NCBI GenBank assembly: GCA_009377585.1
Contig: WHTS01000063.1
Location: forward strand, 1-34,812
Direction: 5' to 3'
Length of the DNA stretch: 34,812 bases
Source: Betaproteobacteria bacterium
Lineage (GTDB): Bacteria > Pseudomonadota > Gammaproteobacteria > Burkholderiales > WYBJ01
Part shown: piece by piece, positions 10,318-18,468 of the stretch
Numbering within the stretch: position 1 is the first letter of the stretch
Layout of the letters: each line of letters begins with the position of its first letter
Program-made: the position numbers and the translations under genes
Notes under the pieces: model-generated
Seen by the model: only the letters and a program-made list of their open reading frames with translations
What the model was told of the DNA's origin: nothing
Databases searched by the model: none

Positions 10318-10394
10318 GGTGGACGTAGCTCAGTTGGTAGAGTCCCGGATTGTGATTCCGGTTGTCGCGGGTTCGAGTCCCGTCGTCCACCCCA
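10318..10394 (+). tRNA. tRNA-His (anticodon GTG)
   Basis: A 77-nt tRNA with the histidine-specific extra G at -1 (10318) opposite C73, acceptor stem gtggacg/cgtccac, anticodon GTG at 10352-10354 in loop ttgtgat, T-loop ggttcgagtcc, and an encoded CCA end (10392-10394). It lies 12 bases after tRNA-Arg and is surely co-transcribed with it. Confidence 0.97.
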
Positions 10395-10484
10395 TCTCCT
10401 TTTTCTCCAGCCGAGCGCGCGGGCGGCCTCACCTTCGTCGCCGATCTGCCCCGACGCTCAATGTTTCGAAATCGACGCCGTAAT

Positions 10485-10503
10485 GCTCCGGGTTGCCCGG
10501 AGC
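10485..10503 (+). terminator. Possible terminator hairpin after the tRNA pair
   Basis: A perfect 8-bp stem (gctccggg 10485-10492 with cccggagc 10496-10503) with a 3-base loop lies about 90 bases after tRNA-His. No true T run follows (gctcttct), so it may be a terminator, a processing signal or chance. Confidence 0.4.
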
Positions 10504-10522
10504 GCTCTTCTGCCGCGCCCTC

Positions 10523-10547
10523 GCACCCCGCACCCCGCACCCCGCAC
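10523..10547. repeat. Short tandem repeat, 7-bp unit
   Basis: The unit gcacccc occurs three times in a row (10523-10543) and is followed by a partial copy (gcac). It lies in the gap between the tRNA genes and the sugar-transferase operon. No function is evident. Confidence 0.8.
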
Positions 10548-10628
10548 AGCGTCGTCGCACCCTCGCCACGGACGTTGAAATCCTAACATCCGGTTTCACC
10601 CGCGCCGCCGATAGTGCGCACCTAACAA

Positions 10629-10640
10629 TATGAAGTGAAT
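10629..10640. promoter_or_regulatory. Candidate PrsR upstream activator site (degenerate dyad)
   Basis: tatgaagtgaat (10629-10640) lies about 35-46 bases upstream of the -24 element of the sugar-transferase promoter. It shares aagtgaata with the perfect dyad attca-ag-tgaat placed similarly upstream of the PEP-CTERM gene's -24/-12 promoter. Enhancer sites for sigma-54 activators are usually dyads in this region. This copy keeps only one good half-site, so the call is tentative. Confidence 0.3.
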
Positions 10641-10673
10641 ACGAATTTTCCTTCGAAGGCCTCCCGTTTCAGC

Positions 10674-10689
10674 TGGCATATGTGATGCG
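10674..10689 (+). promoter_or_regulatory. Sigma-54 (RpoN) -24/-12 promoter of the epsB-prsK-prsR-prsT operon
   Basis: TGGCATATGTGATGCG places GG at 10675-10676 and GC at 10687-10688 with exactly ten bases between, the invariant RpoN geometry, and the -24 block TGGCA is consensus. Transcription would start near 10700, about 29 bases before the first gene. The operon encodes PrsR, an RpoN-dependent activator, which supports the assignment. Confidence 0.6.
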
Positions 10690-10728
10690 TTCGGGTTGGT
10701 CAGAAGATAGAGAGGATGCGGGGGCAAC

Positions 10729-12117
10729 ATGATTCGAATATTCAGTCACTACATCCCGATACGGACACTGTTCCTGGTCGGATTGGAGACGCTGGTACTG
10801 GTCCTGTCCATCCATTTCGGGCTCGCCTTGAGTGGGCTGTCACCCGACACAGGCACTGCGCAGTCGTTTTCCATCGCCCCAACCGTCCTGATGCTGGCCG
10901 TCTTTATTCTGACGACCATGACGGCAATGGGTCTCTACGATTCCGAGGTGCGCGAAGCGGTCGGCATAACGCTGTTGCGGCTACTGCTTGCCTTCGTGCT
11001 CGGGCTGGTGCTCGCCGCGCTCGCCATCAACCTGGTGCCGTCGCTCGCACTGGGCCCCAATGCGCTCATGAGCGCATTCGCAGTTGCCCTGGCGGGCAGT
11101 GCGGTAACCCGATTGGTGGTCGTAGGATGGATCACCCCGCATGCCTTTCAAAGACGCGTACTGGTGTTGGGTACGGGCAGCAGGGCTGCCAGCGTGGAAG
11201 ATCTCGTGAAGGGCAAGGACGATTACATCAGGATCGTCGGCTACCTGCCGACCCAGCCCGCTCAAAACCTCGTCGAATCCGGCCGCATTCTGTCTCGATC
11301 CGAATCGCTGGTGGAGGCGGTGAAACGCCATAGAGTCAGTGAGATCGTCATTGCCGTGCGAGACCGGCGCGGGGGCATCCTGCCCGTGCAGGAGTTGCTC
11401 GAATGCAGGCTGCGCGGCATCGCGGTCACGGACCTCGCCTCTTTCTTCGAGCGCGAGCGATGCCAATTGCATCTCGAGTCGCTCAATATGAGCTGGATGA
11501 TCTTCGGGGAAGGTTTTCGCCAGGGATTCCTGCGGGAGACGGTGAAACGGTTTTTCGACGTGGCAACCAGCGGCGCCCTGGTGCTGCTGACGCTGCCCGT
11601 AATGCTGCTCACCGCGCTTGGCATCTATCTGGAGGACGCTGGCCCCATCCTTTACCGCCAGGAGCGGGTGGGGCAAGGCGGCCGCGTGTTTACGATTTTC
11701 AAGTTTCGCAGCATGCGAAACGATGCGGAACGCGACGGGCGACCGCGCTGGGCGGGCACCAACGACGATCGGACGACGACGATCGGACGGATCATCCGCA
11801 AGCTGCGCATCGACGAACTGCCTCAGATCCTGAATGTCTTGCGCGGCGACATGAGCTTCGTCGGACCGCGCCCCGAACGGCCATTCTTCGTCGAACAGCT
11901 GGCCTCGAAGATCCCGTACTATGCCGCGCGCCATTCGATCAAGCCCGGGATCACGGGCTGGGCGCAGGTACGTTACCCCTATGGCGCCTCCCTTGACGAT
12001 GCCGTGGAAAAGCTCCAGTATGATTTGTATTACGTTAAAAATCATACGCTTTTCCTCGACATCATGGTCTTGATCGAAACCGTGCAGGTGGTTCTGTGGG
12101 GCAAGGGAGCCCGCTAG
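10729..12117 (+). CDS. XrtA/PEP-CTERM-type sugar transferase (EpsB-like polyprenyl glycosylphosphotransferase)
   Basis: This inner-membrane enzyme is expected to move a sugar-1-phosphate onto undecaprenyl phosphate, the first step of exopolysaccharide repeat-unit assembly. The 462-residue protein has four to five N-terminal membrane segments (about 10-130), a Rossmann-like central part (about 145-260; VLVLGTG), another membrane segment (about 280-300) and the C-terminal bacterial sugar transferase domain. That domain shows YRQERVGQ, FKFRSMRNDAE, LRIDELPQ, SFVGPRPER and PGITGWAQV. Architecture and partner genes fit the TIGR03013 family found with exosortase loci. It is the first gene after the -24/-12 promoter; prsK starts 28 bases later. 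Confidence 0.92.
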   Translation: MIRIFSHYIPIRTLFLVGLETLVLVLSIHFGLALSGLSPDTGTAQSFSIAPTVLMLAVFILTTMTAMGLYDSEVREAVGITLLRLLLAFVLGLVLAALAINLVPSLALGPNALMSAFAVALAGSAVTRLVVVGWITPHAFQRRVLVLGTGSRAASVEDLVKGKDDYIRIVGYLPTQPAQNLVESGRILSRSESLVEAVKRHRVSEIVIAVRDRRGGILPVQELLECRLRGIAVTDLASFFERERCQLHLESLNMSWMIFGEGFRQGFLRETVKRFFDVATSGALVLLTLPVMLLTALGIYLEDAGPILYRQERVGQGGRVFTIFKFRSMRNDAERDGRPRWAGTNDDRTTTIGRIIRKLRIDELPQILNVLRGDMSFVGPRPERPFFVEQLASKIPYYAARHSIKPGITGWAQVRYPYGASLDDAVEKLQYDLYYVKNHTLFLDIMVLIETVQVVLWGKGAR

Positions 12118-12145
12118 CCATCGCTGCACCAGCATATGGCCTCCG

Positions 12146-14254
12146 ATGGCGATATCGATCGGCACGCTGAGCTACACGGCCGCGGCGGCCGCGTACTGTT
12201 TTGTGAGCGCCCTGCTGCTTACGAGTTGGCGCGGGCGCCTGCCTGGAGCTCTATTATCGTTTGCCAGCCTGATCACCGCCCTGTGGGCGGGCACAATGGC
12301 ATACCAGGCCGCTCAGCCGGACGCTTGGAAATTGCCGGCGGAGCTGCTCGAGATCGGACACAAGACGGCCTGGCTCGTCTTCCTGCTGGTCCTGCTGGGT
12401 TACGCTCGTCACGCGATACGACCTGCAGATGCGGGATTGCGCAAGGTCGCAATCTCGATTCTCGGAGCATGCATCGCGATCATCGCGCTAACGATCGCCT
12501 TACGCATCCCGGCCGATTCGGCCACGATGCGCGAATGGCGTTTCCTCACCTCCATTCTGGCACCCGGCCTGCTGGCGTTGATCGGTATGCTGCTGGTGGA
12601 GCATCTGTACCGCAATACCAATCCGCAGCAGCGCTGGAGCCTCAAATTCCTGTGCCTTGGGCTCGGGGCCTATTTCGCCTTCGACTTTTACCTGTTCTCC
12701 GATGCGATGTTGTTTCGGAGAGTCAATCCGGAGATTTGGAGCGCACGTGGGGTCGTGGCCGCCCTCATCGCGCCGTTCCTGGCCGTTTCCGCGGCACGCA
12801 ATCCGACATGGTCGCTGGACGTTTCGGTGTCGCGGCAGTTCGTTCTGCATTCGACGACGTTGCTCGGCGCTGCGGCGTACCTGCTGGTGATGGCTACGGC
12901 CGGCTATTACATCCGCTTTTTCGGCGGAACCTGGGGGGGATTGCTCCAAGCCACCTTTCTGTTCGGCGCCGGCGTCTTGCTGGTTCTCATGCTGTTCTCG
13001 GGCACGCTGAGGGCGCGATTCAAGATATTCCTCAGCAAGCATTTCTTCAGCTATCGGTACGACTATCGGGAGGAGTGGCTGCGATTCACCACGCGGTTGT
13101 CGAAGACCGAGCCTGGCACGAGGGTGCAGGAGCGATGCATCGAGGCGCTCGCCCAGTTGGTCGAAAGCCCGGGCGGTGCGCTCTGGATGAGGCAGGAAAG
13201 CGGCGTCTTCGAGCGCGTGGCGCAGTGGAATTTCCCGGCCACCGATGGATCCGAAATCGAAAGCAGCAGTCTGGTTCGGTTCTTCCAAAAGCGGCAGTGG
13301 ATCGTCCACCTCGACGATTACCGGCGCAGTGCGGAGTTCTATGAAGGATTGGAGCTACCCGCTTGGTTGAGTGGACTGCCCCAGGCTTGGTTGGTCGTTC
13401 CGCTCAGCATGCAGGATGAAATCGCTGGATTCGTGGTGCTCGCTCGCTCGCGAGCACGCCTGACGGTCAATTGGGAGATCAGCGATCTGTTGCGGACCGC
13501 GGGTTGCCAGGCGGCAACCTATGTCGCACAGGCGCAAGCTGCAGAGGCGCTCGCTCGTTCCAAGCAGTTCGAGTCGTTCAACAAGATGTCCGCATTCGTG
13601 GTGCACGATCTGAAGAACCTCGTCGCGCAACTCTCGCTGTTGCTGCGCAATGCCCAACGCCACAAGCACAATCCCGCGTTCCAGGAAGACATGCTGGGGA
13701 CGATCGAGTCCTCGGTGAACAAGATGAACCGCATTCTGATGCAACTGCGCAGCGGCGGACTGCCGGTCGAGCGCCCGGTTCCGATTCGCCTGGACGATGT
13801 GGTCGCTCGAGCGGTGGCCTCCAAATCGGCATATCACCCCAAGCCCTGTTTGGATATTGCGGCGAAGGACGTGTGGGTGGCGGCCAGCGCCGAGCGCCTG
13901 GAGCGTGTGGTCGGGCATCTGGTGCAGAATGCCCTGGAAGCCACGCCTGCGCATGGAAGCGTCGACGTTCGGGTGTCCCGTCAGGGGGTCGATGCCACGA
14001 TCGAGGTGCGCGATACCGGCAAGGGCATGAGCGAGGAGTTCATACGCGATACCCTGTTCAAGCCCTTCGAAAGCACCAAGCGCACCGGCATGGGAATAGG
14101 CACTTTCGAAAGCCGCGAATACATCCGTGAGCTGGGCGGGCGCATGGAAGTCAGCAGCCAAACCGGAAAGGGATCGACATTTCTGATCGTCCTGCCCGTG
14201 GCGGAGCGGCTTCGGTCGATCGATGAAATAACTCTGCGGGAAGGTGTTGGGTGA
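12146..14254 (+). CDS. prsK: XrtA/PEP-CTERM system histidine kinase PrsK
   Basis: PrsK is the membrane sensor kinase of the exosortase-linked PrsK/PrsR pair; the signal it senses is unknown. The 702-residue protein has about eight to nine hydrophobic segments (residues 5-290), a GAF-like domain (about 310-465) and a kinase core. The H-box VVHDLKNL carries the phospho-acceptor His487, the N-box is HLVQNALEA (Asn595), the G1 box is DTGKGM (623-628), and GMGIGTFESREY ends the ATP lid. I use ATG 12146; no good ribosome-binding site is visible. A different frame starting at ATG 12136 is a shadow. The gene overlaps prsR by four bases (GTGA), indicating translational coupling. Confidence 0.93.
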   Translation: MAISIGTLSYTAAAAAYCFVSALLLTSWRGRLPGALLSFASLITALWAGTMAYQAAQPDAWKLPAELLEIGHKTAWLVFLLVLLGYARHAIRPADAGLRKVAISILGACIAIIALTIALRIPADSATMREWRFLTSILAPGLLALIGMLLVEHLYRNTNPQQRWSLKFLCLGLGAYFAFDFYLFSDAMLFRRVNPEIWSARGVVAALIAPFLAVSAARNPTWSLDVSVSRQFVLHSTTLLGAAAYLLVMATAGYYIRFFGGTWGGLLQATFLFGAGVLLVLMLFSGTLRARFKIFLSKHFFSYRYDYREEWLRFTTRLSKTEPGTRVQERCIEALAQLVESPGGALWMRQESGVFERVAQWNFPATDGSEIESSSLVRFFQKRQWIVHLDDYRRSAEFYEGLELPAWLSGLPQAWLVVPLSMQDEIAGFVVLARSRARLTVNWEISDLLRTAGCQAATYVAQAQAAEALARSKQFESFNKMSAFVVHDLKNLVAQLSLLLRNAQRHKHNPAFQEDMLGTIESSVNKMNRILMQLRSGGLPVERPVPIRLDDVVARAVASKSAYHPKPCLDIAAKDVWVAASAERLERVVGHLVQNALEATPAHGSVDVRVSRQGVDATIEVRDTGKGMSEEFIRDTLFKPFESTKRTGMGIGTFESREYIRELGGRMEVSSQTGKGSTFLIVLPVAERLRSIDEITLREGVG

Positions 14255-15615
14255 GCAAGAACGGTAAAGCAAGTCTCCTCGTGGTAGAGGACGACCCAGG
14301 ACTGCAGAAGCAAATGCGCTGGGGTTTCGACAACTACGAGGTGGTATTGGCGGGAGATTGCGACGCCGCCATTGCACAGATGCGCCGCTTCGAGCCCGCG
14401 GTCATGACCCTGGATCTCGGTTTGCCGCCCGACCCCGATGGCGTTTCGCAAGGCTTCGAGACTTTGCGAAAGGCGCTGGAGCTGTTTCCGGACACCAAAG
14501 TCATCGTGATCACCGGCAACCAGGATCGGGCCCATGCCGTCCAGGCCGTCGGCATGGGGGCGTACGACTTCTACCAGAAGCCGTTCGATCCCGACGTTCT
14601 GGGACTCGTCATCGATCGCGCGTTTCGGCTCCACCAGCTGCAGGCCGAGAACCGCAAGTTGATGACTCGCTCGGTGGCATCGGGCGCGCAAGGCATCATC
14701 AGCCACGATCCAGCAATGCAGCGTCTGACTCGCACCGTGGAGAAGCTGGCCCCATCCGACGCAACAGCGCTGCTGCTTGGGGAAAGCGGGACCGGCAAGG
14801 AGCTATTCGCCCGCGCGCTGCATGAGCTCAGTCCGCGTGCGTCGAATCGGTTCGTGGCCATCAATTGCGCCGCGATTCCGGAGAACCTGCTCGAGAGCGA
14901 GCTGTTCGGGTACGAGAAAGGGGCCTTCACCGGCGCTGGAAAGCAGACGCGCGGCAAGATCGAGTACGCCAATGGCGGTACGTTGTTCCTGGACGAGGTG
15001 GGCGACCTGCCGCACTCGCTGCAAGCCAAGCTGCTTCGATTCTTGCAGGAGCGTGTGGTGGAGCGAATCGGCGGGCGCGAAGAGATAGCGGTGGATGTGC
15101 GCATCGTCTGCGCCACGCACCAGAATCTCAAGGACATGATGCAACAGGGCCGCTTCAGGGAAGACCTGTACTATCGGCTCAGTGAGGTCATCCTCGAGAT
15201 TCCGGCGCTGCGCGAGCGTCAAGGTGACTCGATGCTACTCGCGAATGCCTTCCTGGTGAAATTCACTCAGCAACAAGGGAAAGGCTCGATGCATTTTTCC
15301 GAGGAGGCCGCTGAAGCGATCGAGGCGCACCCATGGCCGGGCAACGTGCGCGAGCTCGAGAATGCGGTCAAGCGCGCCGTGATCATGGCCGACGGTACGC
15401 GGATCGCCCGCGAAGACCTGGGTATCGCGGGCGCCGGGGAAAAACCGGGTCCGGTGAATCTGCGCCAGGTGCGGGAGGAGGCCGAGAGAAAGGCGATCGT
15501 GAGAGCACTGAGCCGTTCCGACGGCAACCTCGTAAAAGCCTCCGAGCTGCTTGGCGTGAGCCGTCCAACGCTATACGACTTGCTCAACCGTTATGACCTG
15601 AAGTCGGTCCGCTAA
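14251..15615 (+). CDS. prsR: PEP-CTERM system response regulator PrsR (sigma-54 activator)
   Basis: PrsR is an NtrC-type activator for RpoN promoters of exosortase-associated genes. The 454-residue protein has a receiver domain (1-125; acidic pocket VVEDD, phospho-acceptor Asp55 in LDLGLPP). Its AAA+ domain (about 145-390) has Walker A GESGTGKE (177-184), the sigma-54 contact loop GAFTGA (224-229) and Walker B TLFLDEVGD. A Fis-type helix-turn-helix closes the protein (ASELLGVSRPTLYDLL). It starts with GTG 14251 inside the prsK stop. The intact GAFTGA loop shows that it can act with sigma-54, and two -24/-12 promoters occur in this window. Confidence 0.95.
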   Translation: MSKNGKASLLVVEDDPGLQKQMRWGFDNYEVVLAGDCDAAIAQMRRFEPAVMTLDLGLPPDPDGVSQGFETLRKALELFPDTKVIVITGNQDRAHAVQAVGMGAYDFYQKPFDPDVLGLVIDRAFRLHQLQAENRKLMTRSVASGAQGIISHDPAMQRLTRTVEKLAPSDATALLLGESGTGKELFARALHELSPRASNRFVAINCAAIPENLLESELFGYEKGAFTGAGKQTRGKIEYANGGTLFLDEVGDLPHSLQAKLLRFLQERVVERIGGREEIAVDVRIVCATHQNLKDMMQQGRFREDLYYRLSEVILEIPALRERQGDSMLLANAFLVKFTQQQGKGSMHFSEEAAEAIEAHPWPGNVRELENAVKRAVIMADGTRIAREDLGIAGAGEKPGPVNLRQVREEAERKAIVRALSRSDGNLVKASELLGVSRPTLYDLLNRYDLKSVR

Positions 15616-15625
15616 GGCGAATACG

Positions 15626-18430
15626 ATGCGCTGCTCCCTCGACAAACGGCCTTTCCGGTCCAAGTTCATCGCGACGGCTCTTCAATTGTTGATTGCCCTC
15701 GCACTGGTCTCGTGCGGAGGCGCCAACCCGGATCAACAACTTGAGGCTGCAAAGGCGCGAGCTGCCAAAGGCGAGTTGGCTGCTGCCGTGATCGAGTTGA
15801 AGAGCCTGCTGCAGGAGCACCCGGAGCACGCCGAGTCGCGTTTGTACCTGGGCCTGATATACAGCGAGACGGGCGACTATCACGGCGCGGAAAAGGAGTT
15901 GCGCCGTGCGCTGGAATTGCGCATCGAGCCCGCGCGCGTGCTGCCGACGCTTGGCAAAGTGCTCGTGCTACAGGGCGATGCCCGGAAAGTTCTGGCCGAG
16001 ATCTCTGCCGACGCCACGCAGGAGCCGGAGGCACTCGCTGGAATTCTCGCCGCACGAGGACTGGCGCACATCGCGCTACGCCAGCCCGGCGAAGCCCGTG
16101 CCTCGTTCGATAAGGCTCTGGCGCTCAAGACCGATCACGTCGACGCGCGCTTGGGGAATGCGCGATTGCTTGCAGGAGAAGGCAACATCGAAGACGCGCT
16201 CGGCGAGGTCGATCGCGCTCTGGTCACAGCGCCCAAGTCCACAGAAGGGCTCATGCTCAGAGCCGACCTGTTTCGCGCGGGCAGACGCATGGACGACGCG
16301 CGCTCGGCATATCTATCGGTGGTAGAGAATCATCCGGGTCACGTCGAGGCATTGCTCGCTTTGACATCCTTGGCTATCGCTACGGGCAAGCTCGACGAGG
16401 CAAATGGGCATGTCGCCAGCGTGCGCAAGGCTGCCCCCGGCAATGCAATGGCTTCATATTTCGAGGCCTTGATCCATTTTCGCAAAGGCGATTTCAAGGC
16501 GGCGCGCGACGCGATCGGTTCAGTCCTCAAGGTCGCGCCCAAGCATCTTCCCAGTGTGCTGGTCGGTGGGGCAGTCGAATTCGCCTTGGGCTCGCAAGAG
16601 CTTGCGCAAAGCCGGCTCAGGTACGTGCTCGAGCGGGCCCCAGCCAACGCGTATGCGAGGCGCCTACTGATCGCGTCTTATGCGAGGGCTGGCCAAACGC
16701 ACAAGGCACTGGAGCTGCTCAACCCCGTCCTCAAGAAAGGCACCAAGGATCCAGCGATCCTCGCGTTGGCAGGCGAAGTCCACATGCAGCTGAATGACTA
16801 CGAGCGGGCGAAGAAGTTTTTCGAGCAGGCTGCTGCGTTGGACCCGAAGAATGCGGCCATGCGCACCGGCTTGGGGTTGAGCCAGCTCGCCGCTGGCGAC
16901 GTCGATGCGGCGACGGCGGAACTGCAGTCTGCATCCGCGCTCGATGGAGACAGGTATCACGCGGACGTGCTACTCATTTCGACCCATCTGCAGCGCCGCC
17001 AGTATGCGCAGGCATTGAAAGCGGCGCGGGCGCTCGAATCCAAGCAGCCCAGCAACCCGATGACCTACAACCTGCTCGCGGCGGCTTACATCGGAAGCAA
17101 CGACATACCGGCAGCGCGGCGCTCGTTGGAAAAGTCGCTTGCCCTGCAGCCCGGCTACACGCCGGCCGCCCTGAACCTGGCGCAACTCGACCTCCAGGAA
17201 GGCAACAAAGCGGCCGCACGCAAGCGCTTCGAGGACATGATTGCCAGAGATCGATCCAACGTCCAGGCCTACATTGCGCTTGCTTCGCTCGGCCCGCGCA
17301 TCGACGCCAAGCCGAGCGAGATCCAGGCCTGGCTGGAGGCGGCGCGACGCGAGGGGCCCGGGACCATCCAGCCGCTGGTGATGCTCGCGCGATTCTACCT
17401 CCAGTCAGGGGAACCCAAGAAGGCGCTAGAGCTGATGGAACAGGCTTTGATCGGTGCGCCGGACAATCCCGAGGTACTTGAGCTCACGGGCCAAGTTCAA
17501 CTTGCGGCCGGGGAGAAAAATCGCGCGCTGGCGACGTTTTCCAAGTGGGGCACGATCCAACCGGCGTCTGCCCAGGCAGCGTTCAGGATGGCGATTGCAC
17601 AGCTGGCCAATGAGGATTCCACCGCGGCGACCAATTCTTTGCGAAGAGCACTATCGAATCGACCTGAGTTCCCGGAAGCCCAGGTGATGCTGGCCGACGT
17701 GGCAGCGCGTAACGGTCGTCGGGACGAGGCGCTGAAGATCGCACAGGAATTGCAAAGACAGAATACAAAGTCGCCAGTAGGTTGGATCGTAGAAGGTGAC
17801 ATCCTCATGCTCGAAAAGCGATTCGGGCACGCGGTGACGGCTTATCAGAAAGCGTACTCCCTCTCCAAGTCGGGACCGATTGCGATGAAACTGCACTCGG
17901 CCTTGGTGCAGGAGGGGAAGAGTAATGAAGGGGAAAGCAAGCTTAAGGAGTGGCTGAAGTTTAAACCCGACGATGTCCCTGTTCGCCTGTACTTGGCGGA
18001 ACACTATCTTAAAGGCATGCAGTATCAGAAGGCGATCGGGGAGTACGAATTCTTGCTCTCCAACTATCCAGAAAATCTGGTCGTACTGAACAATCTTGCA
18101 TGGTGCTATCAACAGACAAAGGATGCCCGAGCGGTTGAGATCGCAGGGAAGGCACTCAGGCTGGAACCAGAGAATGCGGCGGTGATCGATACAATGGGGT
18201 GGATATTGGTGGAACATGGTGATGTTCAAAGGGGGGTCGAGCTCTTGCGAAAAGCCTCAGCGCTTGCACCCAAGACCCCGCAGATACGTTATCACTATGC
18301 CCAAGGTTTGGCGAAAGCGGGTGAGCGCACCAAGGCCAAGGAAGAGTTAGAGCGCCTCTTGCTCGATTTTCCGAAGTTTCCTGGAAGCGGAGAAGCGATG
18401 AAGCGACTTGCCGACTTGCGTGGTCGCTGA
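15626..18430 (+). CDS. prsT: PEP-CTERM system TPR-repeat lipoprotein PrsT (copy 1)
   Basis: This 934-residue protein has a lipoprotein signal with lipobox LVSC (lipidated Cys30), so it should be anchored in the envelope. The rest is a solenoid of roughly twenty or more TPR units, with a recognisable unit being AESRLYLGLIYSETGDYHGA. The length and layout fit the PrsT family (TIGR02917, about 900 aa), thought to support EPS or PEP-CTERM export; the precise role is unproven. The ATG follows aaggcga (15614-15620), which overlaps the prsR stop region, a 10-base gap. The last ~670 bases have clearly lower GC than the rest of the gene. A paralog follows directly. Confidence 0.9.
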   Translation: MRCSLDKRPFRSKFIATALQLLIALALVSCGGANPDQQLEAAKARAAKGELAAAVIELKSLLQEHPEHAESRLYLGLIYSETGDYHGAEKELRRALELRIEPARVLPTLGKVLVLQGDARKVLAEISADATQEPEALAGILAARGLAHIALRQPGEARASFDKALALKTDHVDARLGNARLLAGEGNIEDALGEVDRALVTAPKSTEGLMLRADLFRAGRRMDDARSAYLSVVENHPGHVEALLALTSLAIATGKLDEANGHVASVRKAAPGNAMASYFEALIHFRKGDFKAARDAIGSVLKVAPKHLPSVLVGGAVEFALGSQELAQSRLRYVLERAPANAYARRLLIASYARAGQTHKALELLNPVLKKGTKDPAILALAGEVHMQLNDYERAKKFFEQAAALDPKNAAMRTGLGLSQLAAGDVDAATAELQSASALDGDRYHADVLLISTHLQRRQYAQALKAARALESKQPSNPMTYNLLAAAYIGSNDIPAARRSLEKSLALQPGYTPAALNLAQLDLQEGNKAAARKRFEDMIARDRSNVQAYIALASLGPRIDAKPSEIQAWLEAARREGPGTIQPLVMLARFYLQSGEPKKALELMEQALIGAPDNPEVLELTGQVQLAAGEKNRALATFSKWGTIQPASAQAAFRMAIAQLANEDSTAATNSLRRALSNRPEFPEAQVMLADVAARNGRRDEALKIAQELQRQNTKSPVGWIVEGDILMLEKRFGHAVTAYQKAYSLSKSGPIAMKLHSALVQEGKSNEGESKLKEWLKFKPDDVPVRLYLAEHYLKGMQYQKAIGEYEFLLSNYPENLVVLNNLAWCYQQTKDARAVEIAGKALRLEPENAAVIDTMGWILVEHGDVQRGVELLRKASALAPKTPQIRYHYAQGLAKAGERTKAKEELERLLLDFPKFPGSGEAMKRLADLRGR

Positions 18431-18468
18431 CCGATGGATGGTGTTGCTCATATGCATAAGGTGCTGAA

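Noticed and set aside
10154-10540. Minus-strand frame across the two tRNA genes
   Set aside because: It is antisense to two complete tRNAs, and the translated text is the familiar tRNA-antisense artefact.
12136-13344. Plus-strand frame of 402 codons starting ATG 12136
   Set aside because: It is out of frame with prsK, which has all kinase motifs; the alternative is Arg/Gly-rich without membrane segments.
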